NCBI RefSeq assembly: GCF_900099685.1
Contig: NZ_FNDW01000006.1
Coordinates: 1 to 64,000 of the forward strand
Direction: 5' to 3'
Origin: Chryseobacterium taeanense
GTDB taxonomy: Bacteria; Bacteroidota; Bacteroidia; Flavobacteriales; Weeksellaceae
Length of the DNA: 64,000 nucleotides
Shown piece after piece: positions 52,169 to 60,704 of the stretch. Numbering within the stretch: the first letter of the stretch is position 1; every line of letters begins with the position of its first letter. Under the pieces are notes generated by a model that was given only the letters and a program-made list of their open reading frames with translations, ran no database searches and was not told the DNA's origin. The position numbers were made by a program, and so were the translations under genes.

Positions 52169-54868
52169 ATGAAAAAATGGGTTAAAAAGCTGTTTTTCGG
52201 TCTGGGAATTCTGCTGGTGATTATTTTACTGGCAAATTTCGGACTTAATATCTGGCTTAAAACCCAGCTCCCGAAATACATTAAAAACAATACCGCCTAC
52301 AAGGTTTCGTACAAAAAAATTGAGGTAGACCTGCTGTCCGGAAATATTCTGGCTACAAAAATATCAGTCAACAGTAAAAATCCTCAAAATACAAACCTAA
52401 TTGGGCTTCAGGGGACTATCGACACATTGAAAATAAGCCGTTTCGGAATTTATGATGCGCTTTTCAATAAACAGATCAGCTCATCAGATCTTTTACTTTC
52501 AAAACCAAACCTCAATGTAATTCTGGCCAAACCTGTGGATGATAAAACAGGCAAGAAAAGAAATCCTGTCCGTTTTGAAAATATCAGAATTAATGATGGA
52601 AATATCAGTATATTCAGGCATACAAAACAAAAATTTGTTTCCGTTCAGAACCTTTACCTTTATGTAGAAAACCTGCAGCTCACTGAAGAATCCGTTGAAG
52701 ATAAACTTCCTGTTGTTTTTGATAGATATTATATTAAAGGAAAGAATTTTTTTATACGTCCCGATAATATTTATGCTTTAAGAATTAATTCCATTAAGAC
52801 TTCAAACGGACAAATGTCTATAGATAATTTTCAGCTTGTTCCCGTACTGGATTTTGATCAGTTTAAAAAGTATTACCCTAAAAAAAATAAGCTTTTCCAG
52901 TTTAACATTAAAAAAATAGAATTTAAAGATGTGGTTCTGAAGAAGAATAAAGTTTCTTTGGGCAATGCGGTTTTTTACGATCCTGATCTTTTAGTTTACA
53001 CCACAAATGCCACTCCTGTTAAGCCCAAAAAATCTTTAAATTTTGAACTGAATTTAGATAATATACTATTGAAGAATGCTACGGTGAAGATCATAAAACC
53101 AAACGGCAATAAACTTCTGTATGCAAACGAACTTAATGCAGAAATCAGTCAACTAAAATTTGATAAAGAAACACGAACAGAGATGATTCCTGTAGGATAC
53201 AAAGATTTTAAGATTTCCGGAAAAGATGTTTTGTTTTCCAATCATCAGGATTTTACATTTGGCAGTATTCATTTAACACCTAAAAAAGGGGAGATAAGAA
53301 GTGTTTCGATTACTCCGAACGGAACAGCACAAGAGAAAACATCAATGGATCTTGTTGCCGATTATATAGGATTTAATATTAATAAATGGGATTTTGTTGA
53401 TAAAAAAATGAATCTTGATGTAAAAGACATTCTTCTGAATCGTATCAAAGGAAAGATCACAGCCGGTACGGCAAAAGTAAAAAGCACCGGAAAACCAGAC
53501 TTAAACGGAATTCAATTTCCGATTCTCATCAGAAAAGTTGTTTTGCAACATTCGGATATTACGTATGAAAAAAATAATCAGCCACTTAGTTTTATTGATC
53601 TTAATGCGACGATTAATGATATTCAATTAGTTTCCAAAAAAGATCATTCAGGAATTGAGACGAAAATACACCGATATTCTCTTTCAACGAAAAGCTTCGT
53701 TTACAAGACACAGGTATATAATATGACGGCAGATTTTTTAAAGCTAGATCAAAGCAATATCAAAGTGACCAATTTTGCCATGAAACCGCGAGTTTCCAGA
53801 AGTCAGTTTATTAAGATGATTCCTGTAGAAAGAGATTTGTATGATATTACAGCGAATCAGATTACAGCAAATGGAAATTGGGATTTATTTTCTGCTCAGA
53901 AATCAATAACAGCTTCTAACGTTACGATTCAGAATGCGGATGCCAATATTTTCAGAAGCAAGATTCCGAAAGATGATCCGAAAGAAAAACCATTGTATTC
54001 AAGAATGTTGCGCTCCATTAAAATTCCGATGGTTGTGAACCATCTTATACTTAAAGATTCTAAATTGGAATATGAGGAAGATACTCCTAAAAGTGCAGGG
54101 CCGGGAAAACTGACATTCAGTAATTTTAATATGAATGTTGCAAACCTAAACTCTGCAAAAATGAAGGGCAAACCGACAAAAGTTGACATTAAAATCAACT
54201 GTTCTTTTATGAATATGGCTCCACTTTCTGTAAATTGGGGTTTTGATGTTGCCGATCAGGGAGATAACTTTACCATTTCAGGGAGAACGACCAATCTTCC
54301 TGCTACAGGAATTAACCCTTTTATCCGCCCATATCTTCACGTTACCGCTACAGGAACCATTCAGGAAATGCTCTTTAATTTCAGAGGAAACCCTAAGGGA
54401 TTGAACGGGAAATTCAACCTTAAGCATAAGGATTTGAAAGTGGCTATTTTAGATAAAGAAAATAAAGAAAAAAAAGGGTTCCTTACTGCTATTGCCAATC
54501 TTCTCGTAAAAACAGATTCGGGAAAACTTCCTGAAGATGTCGATGTAGAGGATGTAGAAAGAGATCCTACCAAATCGTTCTTTAACCTTTTCTGGAAAGG
54601 GATCGAGCAGGGATTAAAGAAAACACTGATCGGAATTAATATTGACAAAGCAAAAAAAACAGCAGATAAAACTGTCTCTACGGTGAAAAATGTAAAACAA
54701 GACGTGAAGGAAATGAAGGAGTCTGCCAAAGAAATAGGACAGGCTATGAAGAAGACTCCTGAGGAAAAAGATCCGCAAAAATCTCAGCAGAAAGGGAAAA
54801 GTGACAAGGAAAAGAAAGGTTTTTTAAAAGGAATATTCAGGAAAAAAGAGAAACCCGAAACTGAATAA
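52169..54868 (+). CDS. AsmA-like/DUF748-type inner-membrane protein, 899 aa
   Basis: A very large protein anchored by one N-terminal helix (about 8-28, LFFGLGILLVIILLANFGLN), with nearly all of its mass in the periplasm as beta-rich repeats. The start (LKTQLPKYIKNNTAYKVSYKKIEVDLLSGNILATKI) is typical of AsmA-superfamily proteins, which are thought to form lipid-transfer bridges between the membranes. The C-terminus (about 800-899) is a Lys/Glu-rich amphipathic region (KTADKTVSTVKNVKQD, KEMKESAKEIG) ending in a charged tail. The family call is by overall pattern, because AsmA proteins lack short motifs. A terminator hairpin overlaps the last codons. Confidence 0.72.
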   Translation: MKKWVKKLFFGLGILLVIILLANFGLNIWLKTQLPKYIKNNTAYKVSYKKIEVDLLSGNILATKISVNSKNPQNTNLIGLQGTIDTLKISRFGIYDALFNKQISSSDLLLSKPNLNVILAKPVDDKTGKKRNPVRFENIRINDGNISIFRHTKQKFVSVQNLYLYVENLQLTEESVEDKLPVVFDRYYIKGKNFFIRPDNIYALRINSIKTSNGQMSIDNFQLVPVLDFDQFKKYYPKKNKLFQFNIKKIEFKDVVLKKNKVSLGNAVFYDPDLLVYTTNATPVKPKKSLNFELNLDNILLKNATVKIIKPNGNKLLYANELNAEISQLKFDKETRTEMIPVGYKDFKISGKDVLFSNHQDFTFGSIHLTPKKGEIRSVSITPNGTAQEKTSMDLVADYIGFNINKWDFVDKKMNLDVKDILLNRIKGKITAGTAKVKSTGKPDLNGIQFPILIRKVVLQHSDITYEKNNQPLSFIDLNATINDIQLVSKKDHSGIETKIHRYSLSTKSFVYKTQVYNMTADFLKLDQSNIKVTNFAMKPRVSRSQFIKMIPVERDLYDITANQITANGNWDLFSAQKSITASNVTIQNADANIFRSKIPKDDPKEKPLYSRMLRSIKIPMVVNHLILKDSKLEYEEDTPKSAGPGKLTFSNFNMNVANLNSAKMKGKPTKVDIKINCSFMNMAPLSVNWGFDVADQGDNFTISGRTTNLPATGINPFIRPYLHVTATGTIQEMLFNFRGNPKGLNGKFNLKHKDLKVAILDKENKEKKGFLTAIANLLVKTDSGKLPEDVDVEDVERDPTKSFFNLFWKGIEQGLKKTLIGINIDKAKKTADKTVSTVKNVKQDVKEMKESAKEIGQAMKKTPEEKDPQKSQQKGKSDKEKKGFLKGIFRKKEKPETE

Positions 54869-54881
54869 GTTCCGGGCTTTT
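54853..54881 (+). terminator. Terminator overlapping the end of the AsmA-like gene
   Basis: CCCGAAAC in the last codons pairs with GTTCCGGG (one unpaired base) just after the stop, followed by CTTTTTT. Confidence 0.7.
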
Positions 54882-54886
54882 TTATA

Positions 54887-55237
54887 TTAATCAAAATCAA
54901 ATTCGTCGCTTTCGAGAATAGGGACTTTTCGGAGAAAATTGTCGAATTCCTTAGGATGATTACTTTCCGCGCCATAAGAATCTATGATAATACCCATATT
55001 TGCGTCACAATCTTTTATCAAATACAATACCGCATTATCGTCGGGATTGCTTGCTCCCTCAAAACGGTAAGTCTTTATAATAGTGAGATCATCAGGCTGA
55101 TATGTTTTTTCAGAATTATCTAATTTTACTTCCCCACTTTCATTCATTCTGAATTCTCTGTGAATGCCTCTTTGAGCAAGTCGTGTCATTACCTGACTCA
55201 ATGTTGTCATTTTGTCAATATTTCCTGTGTCTTCCAT
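54887..55237 (-). CDS. Small acidic conserved protein of unknown function
   Basis: A 116-residue soluble protein with the conserved-looking blocks TLSQVMTRLAQRGIHREF, YQPDDLTIIKTYRFEGASNPDD and AVLYLIKDCDANMGIIIDSYG. I recall similar short flavobacterial proteins carrying the legacy name phosphoribosylpyrophosphate synthetase, but no PRPP-binding motif is visible, so that name should not be taken as function. The start could be the ATG at 55237 or the internal one at 55210 (MTTLSQ). It is convergent with the AsmA-like gene and divergent from a small membrane protein gene. Confidence 0.65.
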   Translation of the reverse strand: MEDTGNIDKMTTLSQVMTRLAQRGIHREFRMNESGEVKLDNSEKTYQPDDLTIIKTYRFEGASNPDDNAVLYLIKDCDANMGIIIDSYGAESNHPKEFDNFLRKVPILESDEFDFD

Positions 55238-55347
55238 AATAATATTTTTTATCTAAAAATGCAATAATTAAACCATTCGCTTTTTTAATGTGGTATTTTT
55301 ATTTATTCCTTATTTGTTAACAAAAATTATATATTTAAAGCGGCAAT

Positions 55348-55364
55348 TGGGTATGCTTTTTGCA
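55348..55364 (+). promoter_or_regulatory. Candidate sigma-54 (-24/-12) promoter
   Basis: TGGGTATGCTTTTTGCA at 55348-55364 has GG (55350-55351) and GC (55362-55363) separated by exactly 10 nt, within a TTGCA context. This is the spacing and core of RpoN promoters (GG-N10-GC). It lies 29 nt before the ATG at 55393. Confidence 0.4.
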
Positions 55365-55392
55365 GTGGAAAGTTTAATAAATCAAGCAAAAT

Positions 55393-55587
55393 ATGAAAAA
55401 GGAAGTAGGCGTTTTACTGGCAGGAGGAGTTGGCCTTTTGGCGGTATTAAGTATTATCGGAATTAAAAAAATATTAGAAAAAAAAGATAAAAAATACAGC
55501 GATTCTTATTCGGATTATCATAGACATTTCGACAAAAATAGTCATGAAGAAGATTATCACGGAATCGAATTTTATGCAATGAAGTAG
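55393..55587 (+). CDS. Small membrane protein, 64 aa
   Basis: A 64-residue protein with one N-terminal transmembrane helix (about 5-25, VGVLLAGGVGLLAVLSIIGI), then a basic stretch (KKILEKKDKK) and a His/Asp/Tyr-rich tail (YSDYHRHFDKNSHEEDYHG). The His-rich tail could bind metal, but that is speculation. It has its own promoter-like site of sigma-54 type and a good terminator, so it is likely a real monocistronic gene. It is conserved in style with short Gly-rich anchor proteins of Flavobacteriia, and I do not recognise a named family. Confidence 0.6.
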   Translation: MKKEVGVLLAGGVGLLAVLSIIGIKKILEKKDKKYSDSYSDYHRHFDKNSHEEDYHGIEFYAMK

Positions 55588-55609
55588 TAAAATATATTCA
55601 AATCTAAGG

Positions 55610-55642
55610 AATCCAGCATTAATACTTTGCTGGATTTTTTTT
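55610..55642 (+). terminator. Rho-independent terminator
   Basis: AATCCAGCA (55610-55618) and TGCTGGATT (55628-55636) form a 9-bp stem followed by a T-run, closing the 64-residue membrane protein gene. Confidence 0.85.
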
Positions 55643-55705
55643 GTGGAAAACTTTAATGTTAAAACTTATTATTATGTAAAATTTCCGTTCTAATTTTACA
55701 GTGTA

Positions 55706-56752
55706 ATGCAGAACGAAAACATCATAAAAGGTCAGGGAGCTCAGCGAAATGTAATCAATCGTTTCGACCGCTACACTTTTGAACCGGAAGATGAAGATTA
55801 TGAGTCTCTGAAAACTTCTTTTACAGAAGTCTTTCCGAAAACAATTGTCAATCAGGTAAAAAGCGAAGATCTTCCGATGGAATATTCCATGAATCCATAT
55901 CAGGGTTGTGAACATGGTTGTTCATATTGTTTTGCAAGACCAACGCATGAATATTGGGGATACAGCGCCGGAATCGATTTTGAAAGAAAAATCATGGTAA
56001 AGAAAAATGCCCCGGAACTTTTAGAAAAATTTTTTCAGAAAAGAAATTATAAACCCGAACCTATTTTATTATCAGGAAATACAGATTGCTACCAGCCCGC
56101 AGAAAGAAAGTTTGAAATCACAAGAAAAATTCTGCAGGTGTGTCTTGATTACAGACATCCTGTCAACATTCTTACAAAAAATGCTTTGGTTTTGAGAGAT
56201 CTGGATATTTTAAAGCCCATGGCAGAACAAAATCTTGTTTCCGTTTCATTAAGTATTCCGACCATTAATGAAGAGCTTCGAAGGAAAATGGAACCGCGTA
56301 CAAGTTCTGCAAAAAATAAATTGAAAGCCATAGAAATTTTGTCTGAAAACAGTATTCCGGTAAACGTGATGGTTGCTCCTATCATTCCGGGGCTGAACAG
56401 CGACGAACCTTTAACGATTCTAAAAGCAATTTCTGATGCCGGAGCGCAGAGTTTCGGATATACTCTGGTAAGGCTGAACGATTCTGTAGAACCTGTATTT
56501 GTCAAATGGATTGAAAATGCCTTTCCTGAACGTGCGCAGAAAGTTTTGAATTTAATCCGTTCCATGCGGGGCGGAAAGCTGGGTGAGAAAAGATATTTTG
56601 ACCGACAAAAAGGGGAAGGAAATATCGCAGAGATGATTCATAATACCTTTAAAATAGGTCGTAAAAAGTTTTTTGAGAACAAAGAATTTCCTAAGCTTTC
56701 TACCAAAAATTTTACCGGGGCTAAAGACCAACAGCTTAGATTTTTTGATTAA
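55706..56752 (+). CDS. PA0069-family radical SAM protein
   Basis: A 348-residue radical S-adenosylmethionine enzyme. The cluster-binding motif is C-x3-C-x2-C with Cys68, Cys72 and Cys75 (CEHGCSYC), followed by FARPTHEYWGYSAGIDFERKI, which is characteristic of the PA0069/SPL-like family. Later blocks are LLSGNTDCYQPAER, VNILTKNALVLRDLDIL and MVAPIIPGLNSDE. Some relatives act on DNA photoproducts, but for this family the substrate is not established. The gene is monocistronic with its own downstream hairpin. Confidence 0.88.
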   Translation: MQNENIIKGQGAQRNVINRFDRYTFEPEDEDYESLKTSFTEVFPKTIVNQVKSEDLPMEYSMNPYQGCEHGCSYCFARPTHEYWGYSAGIDFERKIMVKKNAPELLEKFFQKRNYKPEPILLSGNTDCYQPAERKFEITRKILQVCLDYRHPVNILTKNALVLRDLDILKPMAEQNLVSVSLSIPTINEELRRKMEPRTSSAKNKLKAIEILSENSIPVNVMVAPIIPGLNSDEPLTILKAISDAGAQSFGYTLVRLNDSVEPVFVKWIENAFPERAQKVLNLIRSMRGGKLGEKRYFDRQKGEGNIAEMIHNTFKIGRKKFFENKEFPKLSTKNFTGAKDQQLRFFD

Positions 56753-56786
56753 AGAAAGCCGCTCTCATACAGGAACGGCTTTCTTT
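56751..56786. terminator. Bidirectional terminator
   Basis: AAAGAAAGCCG (56751-56761) and CGGCTTTCTTT (56776-56786) form a perfect 11-bp stem, with A and T runs suited to both the radical SAM gene and the convergent bacteriocin-like gene. Confidence 0.8.
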
Positions 56787-56806
56787 ATGATTTTTCTGAA
56801 TTTCAA

Positions 56807-56968
56807 TTACATAGTGTCATCCACCGGGCATTTGAAATCTTTACTGCAAGTCGCGCAGATTACCATATCTCCGCATACGTACATACAAAATTCAGGCTCC
56901 GGAAGATTGATTCCTTCTCCTTTAATGTTTTTTAACTGGCCTTTGCTTAGTTTTTTTAAATTTTTCAT
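56807..56968 (-). CDS. Bacteriocin-like Cys-rich peptide, 53 aa
   Basis: A short gene encoding a leader-like N-terminus MKNLKKLSKGQLKNIKGEG followed by a core of about 34 residues with five cysteines at positions 28, 32, 38, 41 and 47 (EFCMYVCGDMVICATCSKD). The Lys/Leu/Asn leader ending near a Gly pair matches the numerous bacteriocin-like small proteins annotated in Chryseobacterium, whose function is unproven. A promoter-like pair lies upstream on the minus strand and a bidirectional terminator downstream, so it forms an independent transcription unit. No peptidase-containing ABC transporter is present in this window. Confidence 0.7.
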   Translation of the reverse strand: MKNLKKLSKGQLKNIKGEGINLPEPEFCMYVCGDMVICATCSKDFKCPVDDTM

Positions 56969-56998
56969 ATTGTTTTAGTTAAAAATTTGATAGTAATG

Positions 56999-57027
56999 TA
57001 AAGATAATGAAAAAAAACATATGTCAA
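56999..57027 (-). promoter_or_regulatory. Promoter of the bacteriocin-like peptide gene
   Basis: On the minus strand TTG (57025-57027), then 18 nt, then TATCTTTA (56999-57006), one base off TAnnTTTG. It ends 30 nt before the ATG at 56968. Confidence 0.45.
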
Positions 57028-57066
57028 TATAGAGTGGTATATTAATTTGTTTTAAATTTATCCTCG

Positions 57067-57957
57067 ATGAAATATGTAAGATTTAAAAAAAGCAGTAAAA
57101 TATTATTATTTGTGGTATTTTCATATATGTGTCCAGCTCAGAATATAACGATTAACAACAAGAGTAATTTCCCGATTGAGGTTAAATACGCTCAAAAAAA
57201 AGTTGATATCGGAGATAATCAAAAGAAAACAATCAATGTGAAAAATGATGGAAATATTTTATCTGTCTTTTATAAGAACCATAAAAAAAGAAATATTTAT
57301 TTATTTTTAAATTCACATGAATCTTTAAATATAAATATCAAGCAGGACTCTGCAATATTCACAGGGGATAAAAGTTCACTTCATGATTATGTTAATGGAA
57401 GATTGGAAAATGATTTAACTTTAAAGATATCTGAATATCAGAAATATTACCAAAACAATGATACCAAGGGGTTTATCCGTACTTCAGAGATGTATTTAGC
57501 AGATGTATTAAAAAAAGTTGCACAATTAAATAACTCACCATTCGGAAGAGAAGATATTCACTATAAAGCAATTGAGAGAAAAGCTAAAGAACTCTGGTTT
57601 TTTACCGTTTTTATAAGTTTCAGTAGCAGCAAAATAAACAATACCGAAAAAGAACTGATGCTTAACTATTTTGAAAAGTATTTTAAAAAAGATATATCGA
57701 AATTCTCATGTAATTCATGGTCAGATTATAATATTCTGCGCAGATATTCCTTATTCCGGAAATCACTCAATATAGATCTTCCGAAATATGAAATTATAGA
57801 ACATACGGATGAAGATGAAATCAATCAATATTTACCGGCAAAATGCCAGGAATATTACTTCAGAAGCAGTCTTGATTTTTGGGTTCACAAAAAAGATACG
57901 GTAAGAGCTGAAAAATACAGCAAGATTCTAACAGAAAAATTTCATGCAAAACTATAA
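57067..57957 (+). CDS. Uncharacterised secreted protein, 296 aa
   Basis: A 296-residue protein with a signal peptide (ILLFVVFSYMCPAQ, cleavage near residue 25) and a mature start NITINNKSNFPIEVKYAQKK that looks like a short beta-sandwich domain (residues 25-105). The rest is helical and charged (LTLKISEYQKYYQNND to the end). The layout, a DUF4369-like beta domain then helices, resembles the N-terminal part of Bacteroidota thiol-disulfide proteins, but no thioredoxin domain or CxxC follows. If that resemblance is real, the redox domain is missing. No function can be assigned. Confidence 0.6.
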   Translation: MKYVRFKKSSKILLFVVFSYMCPAQNITINNKSNFPIEVKYAQKKVDIGDNQKKTINVKNDGNILSVFYKNHKKRNIYLFLNSHESLNINIKQDSAIFTGDKSSLHDYVNGRLENDLTLKISEYQKYYQNNDTKGFIRTSEMYLADVLKKVAQLNNSPFGREDIHYKAIERKAKELWFFTVFISFSSSKINNTEKELMLNYFEKYFKKDISKFSCNSWSDYNILRRYSLFRKSLNIDLPKYEIIEHTDEDEINQYLPAKCQEYYFRSSLDFWVHKKDTVRAEKYSKILTEKFHAKL

Positions 57958-57960
57958 AAC

Positions 57961-57990
57961 AAAACCGGGCTAAATAACCCGGTTTTACTA
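57961..57990. terminator. Bidirectional terminator
   Basis: AAAACCGGG (57961-57969) and CCCGGTTTT (57978-57986) form a 9-bp stem with an 8-nt loop between two convergent genes, with A and T runs on both sides. Confidence 0.85.
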
Positions 57991-58941
57991 TTATTTTTTT
58001 ATCAGTCCCAATTCAATCAGCCTTTCATGTAAAAACTCTCCGGCCGTAGTATCTTCGTACAACTTCGGATTATTTTCATTAACACAATTCTCAAGTGCGT
58101 TTAATGACATGGAACTCACGGGATGCATAAAAAACGGGATGGAATATCTTGAAGTTCCCCACAATTCTCTTGGCGGGTTTACTACCCTATGGATTGTCGA
58201 TTTCAGTTTGTTGTTGGTATGCCTTGAAAGCATATCTCCAACGTTAATCATCAGTTCGTCGGGTTCTGCGATAGCATCAATCCATTCTCCTGTATGATTC
58301 TGAACCTGAAGACCTTTCCCCTGAGAACCCATTAAAAGGGTAATCAGATTGATGTCGCCGTGTGCCGCTGCTCTTACCGCATCGTTCGGCTCTTCTGTGA
58401 TCGGCGGGTAATGAATTGGCCTTAAAATCGAGTTTCCTTCCGCAATTTTATCATCAAAATAAAATTCATCCAGACCAAGATACAATGCCAAAGCTCTTAA
58501 AACATACTGTCCTGTTTTTTCCAGCATTTGGTAAGCTTCCTTCCCCACTTCATTGAACTTTGGAAGCTCTTCAACAATTACATTGTCAGGATACTCGCTT
58601 TTATATTTGGAATCATCAGACACGTATTGTCCGAAGTGCCAAAATTCTTTCAGGTCTCCTTTTTTGAAGCCTTTAGCAGTTTCCTTACCGAATCCCACAT
58701 AGCCTCTTTGTCCGCCAATCCCCGGAATTTCATACTTCTGTTTTGTTTCCGTTGGCAGTTCAAAAAAATTTTTCACTTCTCCATAGAGTTCATCTACCAA
58801 TTTGTCATCAAGAAAATGGCCTTTTAAGGCAACAAAACCAATTTCTTCATAAGCTTTTCCGATTTCATTTACAAATTTCTGTTTGCGTTCCGGGTCACCC
58901 GAAAGGAAATCACGCAGGTCTACACTAGGTATTTTGTCCAT
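57991..58941 (-). CDS. 2-oxoglutarate/Fe(II)-type dioxygenase, isopenicillin N synthase family
   Basis: A 316-residue non-haem iron oxygenase. The iron ligands are His194 and Asp196 (AAHGDINLIT) with His251 (STIHRVVNP), and the co-substrate R-x-S pair is Arg265 and Ser267 (TSRYSIPFF). The N-terminal DIOX_N region (IPSVDLRDFL to EIGFVALKGH) is complete. The family includes isopenicillin N synthase, plant flavonoid oxygenases and many bacterial enzymes of unknown substrate. No beta-lactam or other biosynthetic genes are nearby, so a primary metabolic or housekeeping oxidation is more likely. Divergent from menD. Confidence 0.9.
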   Translation of the reverse strand: MDKIPSVDLRDFLSGDPERKQKFVNEIGKAYEEIGFVALKGHFLDDKLVDELYGEVKNFFELPTETKQKYEIPGIGGQRGYVGFGKETAKGFKKGDLKEFWHFGQYVSDDSKYKSEYPDNVIVEELPKFNEVGKEAYQMLEKTGQYVLRALALYLGLDEFYFDDKIAEGNSILRPIHYPPITEEPNDAVRAAAHGDINLITLLMGSQGKGLQVQNHTGEWIDAIAEPDELMINVGDMLSRHTNNKLKSTIHRVVNPPRELWGTSRYSIPFFMHPVSSMSLNALENCVNENNPKLYEDTTAGEFLHERLIELGLIKK

Positions 58942-59015
58942 TTTTAGAAATTTAACGAATGGCTAAATTAAATATTTTAAATGAAAAATCTTTTTAGAGT
59001 TAATTATTTATCAAT

Positions 59016-59023
59016 TAAATTTG
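59016..59023 (+). promoter_or_regulatory. -7 promoter element immediately before menD
   Basis: TAAATTTG matches TAnnTTTG and ends only 4 nt before the menD ATG, implying an almost leaderless transcript. The mraZ start has the same arrangement (TAAATTTGTCC, then ATG). Confidence 0.4.
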
Positions 59024-59027
59024 TCCT

Positions 59028-60704
59028 ATGAAAAAATATTCTTCCAAAAGAAGTATTCAGATATTGGCGCATCTTCTTCAGCAGTACGGAATTTCAGATA
59101 TTATTATTTCCCCGGGATCCAGAAACGCACCGTTGGCTATTCATTTTTCAGAAATTGACAGCTTCAATTGTTTCAGTATTGTAGACGAAAGAAGTGCAGC
59201 TTTTGTAGGAATGGGTATGGCAATGAGCGAAAAAAAACCTGTAGCCATAACCTGTACAAGTGGTTCGGCGGCAGCAAATTATTATCCTGCTGTAACAGAA
59301 GCATTTTACTCCAATATTCCGCTTTTGGTGTTAACAGCCGACAGGCCAATAGATTATGTGGATATTTTTGACGGACAGACCATCAGGCAGAATAATCTTT
59401 TTCATCAGCATTCTTACGGGGACTTTCAATTGCTTGAAGACAGCAAGGAAAATGCGGAAGACCTTAATTTTGATACGATTAAAAAAGCTATTGAATTGTG
59501 CATAGAAAAGCAAGGCCCCGTTCATATCAACATTCCTTTGGAAGAACCTCTTTATGAGTTGGTTTCGGAACTTCCGACTTTCCCTACCATTGAGAAAACC
59601 TTTAAACAAAAAGAATACGAAATCCCTTCCAATTTAGTCGCAGACTGGAATACTTCTCAGAGAATCATGATCCTGGTCGGGACAAGAGATTACAGTCCTG
59701 AACTTGAAAACCAGCTAACACAATTAGTTAAAAATCACTCTGTTGTTGTTTTAAGTGAAGCAAATTCAAATCTTCATCATGAGAAGTTTTTCAGACATAT
59801 TGACCGTTATGTTTTCAATTTTACGGAAGAAGATTTTAAAACCTATGCGCCTGATTTGCTGATTACAGTAGGGCAGAATGTTGTTTCTAAAAAAGTAAAG
59901 CAGTTTCTTAGAAAAGCAAGACCAAAACAGCATTGGCATCTGGACGAAGTATGGCAGCCGGATACTTATTTTGCATTGACGGAAAAAGTGGAAGTAAAAC
60001 CAGAAGTTTTCTTTTCTAAATTGCTGAAATTTATTAATCTTGAACCAAGTCCATACTACAATCTCTGGGATGTGCTGAGGGATAAAAAAGATGCAAAACA
60101 TGAGAAATTTCTCAGTACTGTAGAATTTTCCGATTTTTATTTTTTCAATAAAACTTCACAGACAATTCCTGAAAATTACAATATCCATTTTAGTAATAGT
60201 TCGGCGATACGCTATGCTCAACTGTTTGATTATGGGAAGAGAAAAATTTACTGCAACCGAGGGACGAGCGGAATCGATGGTTCCACTTCCACGGCAATGG
60301 GATTTGCCATAAAGAATGCCAATCCAACTTTATTGGTTACAGGAGATCTCAGCTTTTTTTATGATATCAACGGACTTTGGAATCAATATATCCCACCATT
60401 TGTGAGAGTAATGATTTTTAATAACGGAGAAGGAAATATTTTTAAAATTATTCCGGGACCTGGAAATGCAAATCCGAATACTTTGGACGAATTTATTGCC
60501 ACAAAGCATCATAAGAATGCAGAGTTTCTGGCCAAACACTTCGGATTTTCTTACACTAAAGTCGATGAAGAATTAACTTTAGACAGAGTACTTGAAAATT
60601 TCTTCAAACCAGACAATCAACCTAAAATACTGGAAGTTAATACTTACGGCAAGAACAATGCTGATATACAGAAAGCATATTTTAATTATCTTAAAGAAAA
60701 TTAA
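59028..60704 (+). CDS. menD: 2-succinyl-5-enolpyruvyl-6-hydroxy-3-cyclohexene-1-carboxylate synthase
   Basis: Thiamine-diphosphate enzyme of menaquinone synthesis that joins isochorismate with 2-oxoglutarate and releases CO2. The 558 residues carry the MenD signature SPGSRNAPLAIHF at about 28-40 and DERSAAFVGMGMA. CTSGSAAANYYPAVTEAF, LTADRPIDYVDIFDGQTIRQ and the ThDP/Mg motif VTGDLSFFYDINGLWN follow. Menaquinone is the main respiratory quinone of Flavobacteriia, which fits. The stop overlaps the convergent class IV aminotransferase stop by 4 nt. Other men genes are not in the window. Confidence 0.95.
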   Translation: MKKYSSKRSIQILAHLLQQYGISDIIISPGSRNAPLAIHFSEIDSFNCFSIVDERSAAFVGMGMAMSEKKPVAITCTSGSAAANYYPAVTEAFYSNIPLLVLTADRPIDYVDIFDGQTIRQNNLFHQHSYGDFQLLEDSKENAEDLNFDTIKKAIELCIEKQGPVHINIPLEEPLYELVSELPTFPTIEKTFKQKEYEIPSNLVADWNTSQRIMILVGTRDYSPELENQLTQLVKNHSVVVLSEANSNLHHEKFFRHIDRYVFNFTEEDFKTYAPDLLITVGQNVVSKKVKQFLRKARPKQHWHLDEVWQPDTYFALTEKVEVKPEVFFSKLLKFINLEPSPYYNLWDVLRDKKDAKHEKFLSTVEFSDFYFFNKTSQTIPENYNIHFSNSSAIRYAQLFDYGKRKIYCNRGTSGIDGSTSTAMGFAIKNANPTLLVTGDLSFFYDINGLWNQYIPPFVRVMIFNNGEGNIFKIIPGPGNANPNTLDEFIATKHHKNAEFLAKHFGFSYTKVDEELTLDRVLENFFKPDNQPKILEVNTYGKNNADIQKAYFNYLKEN

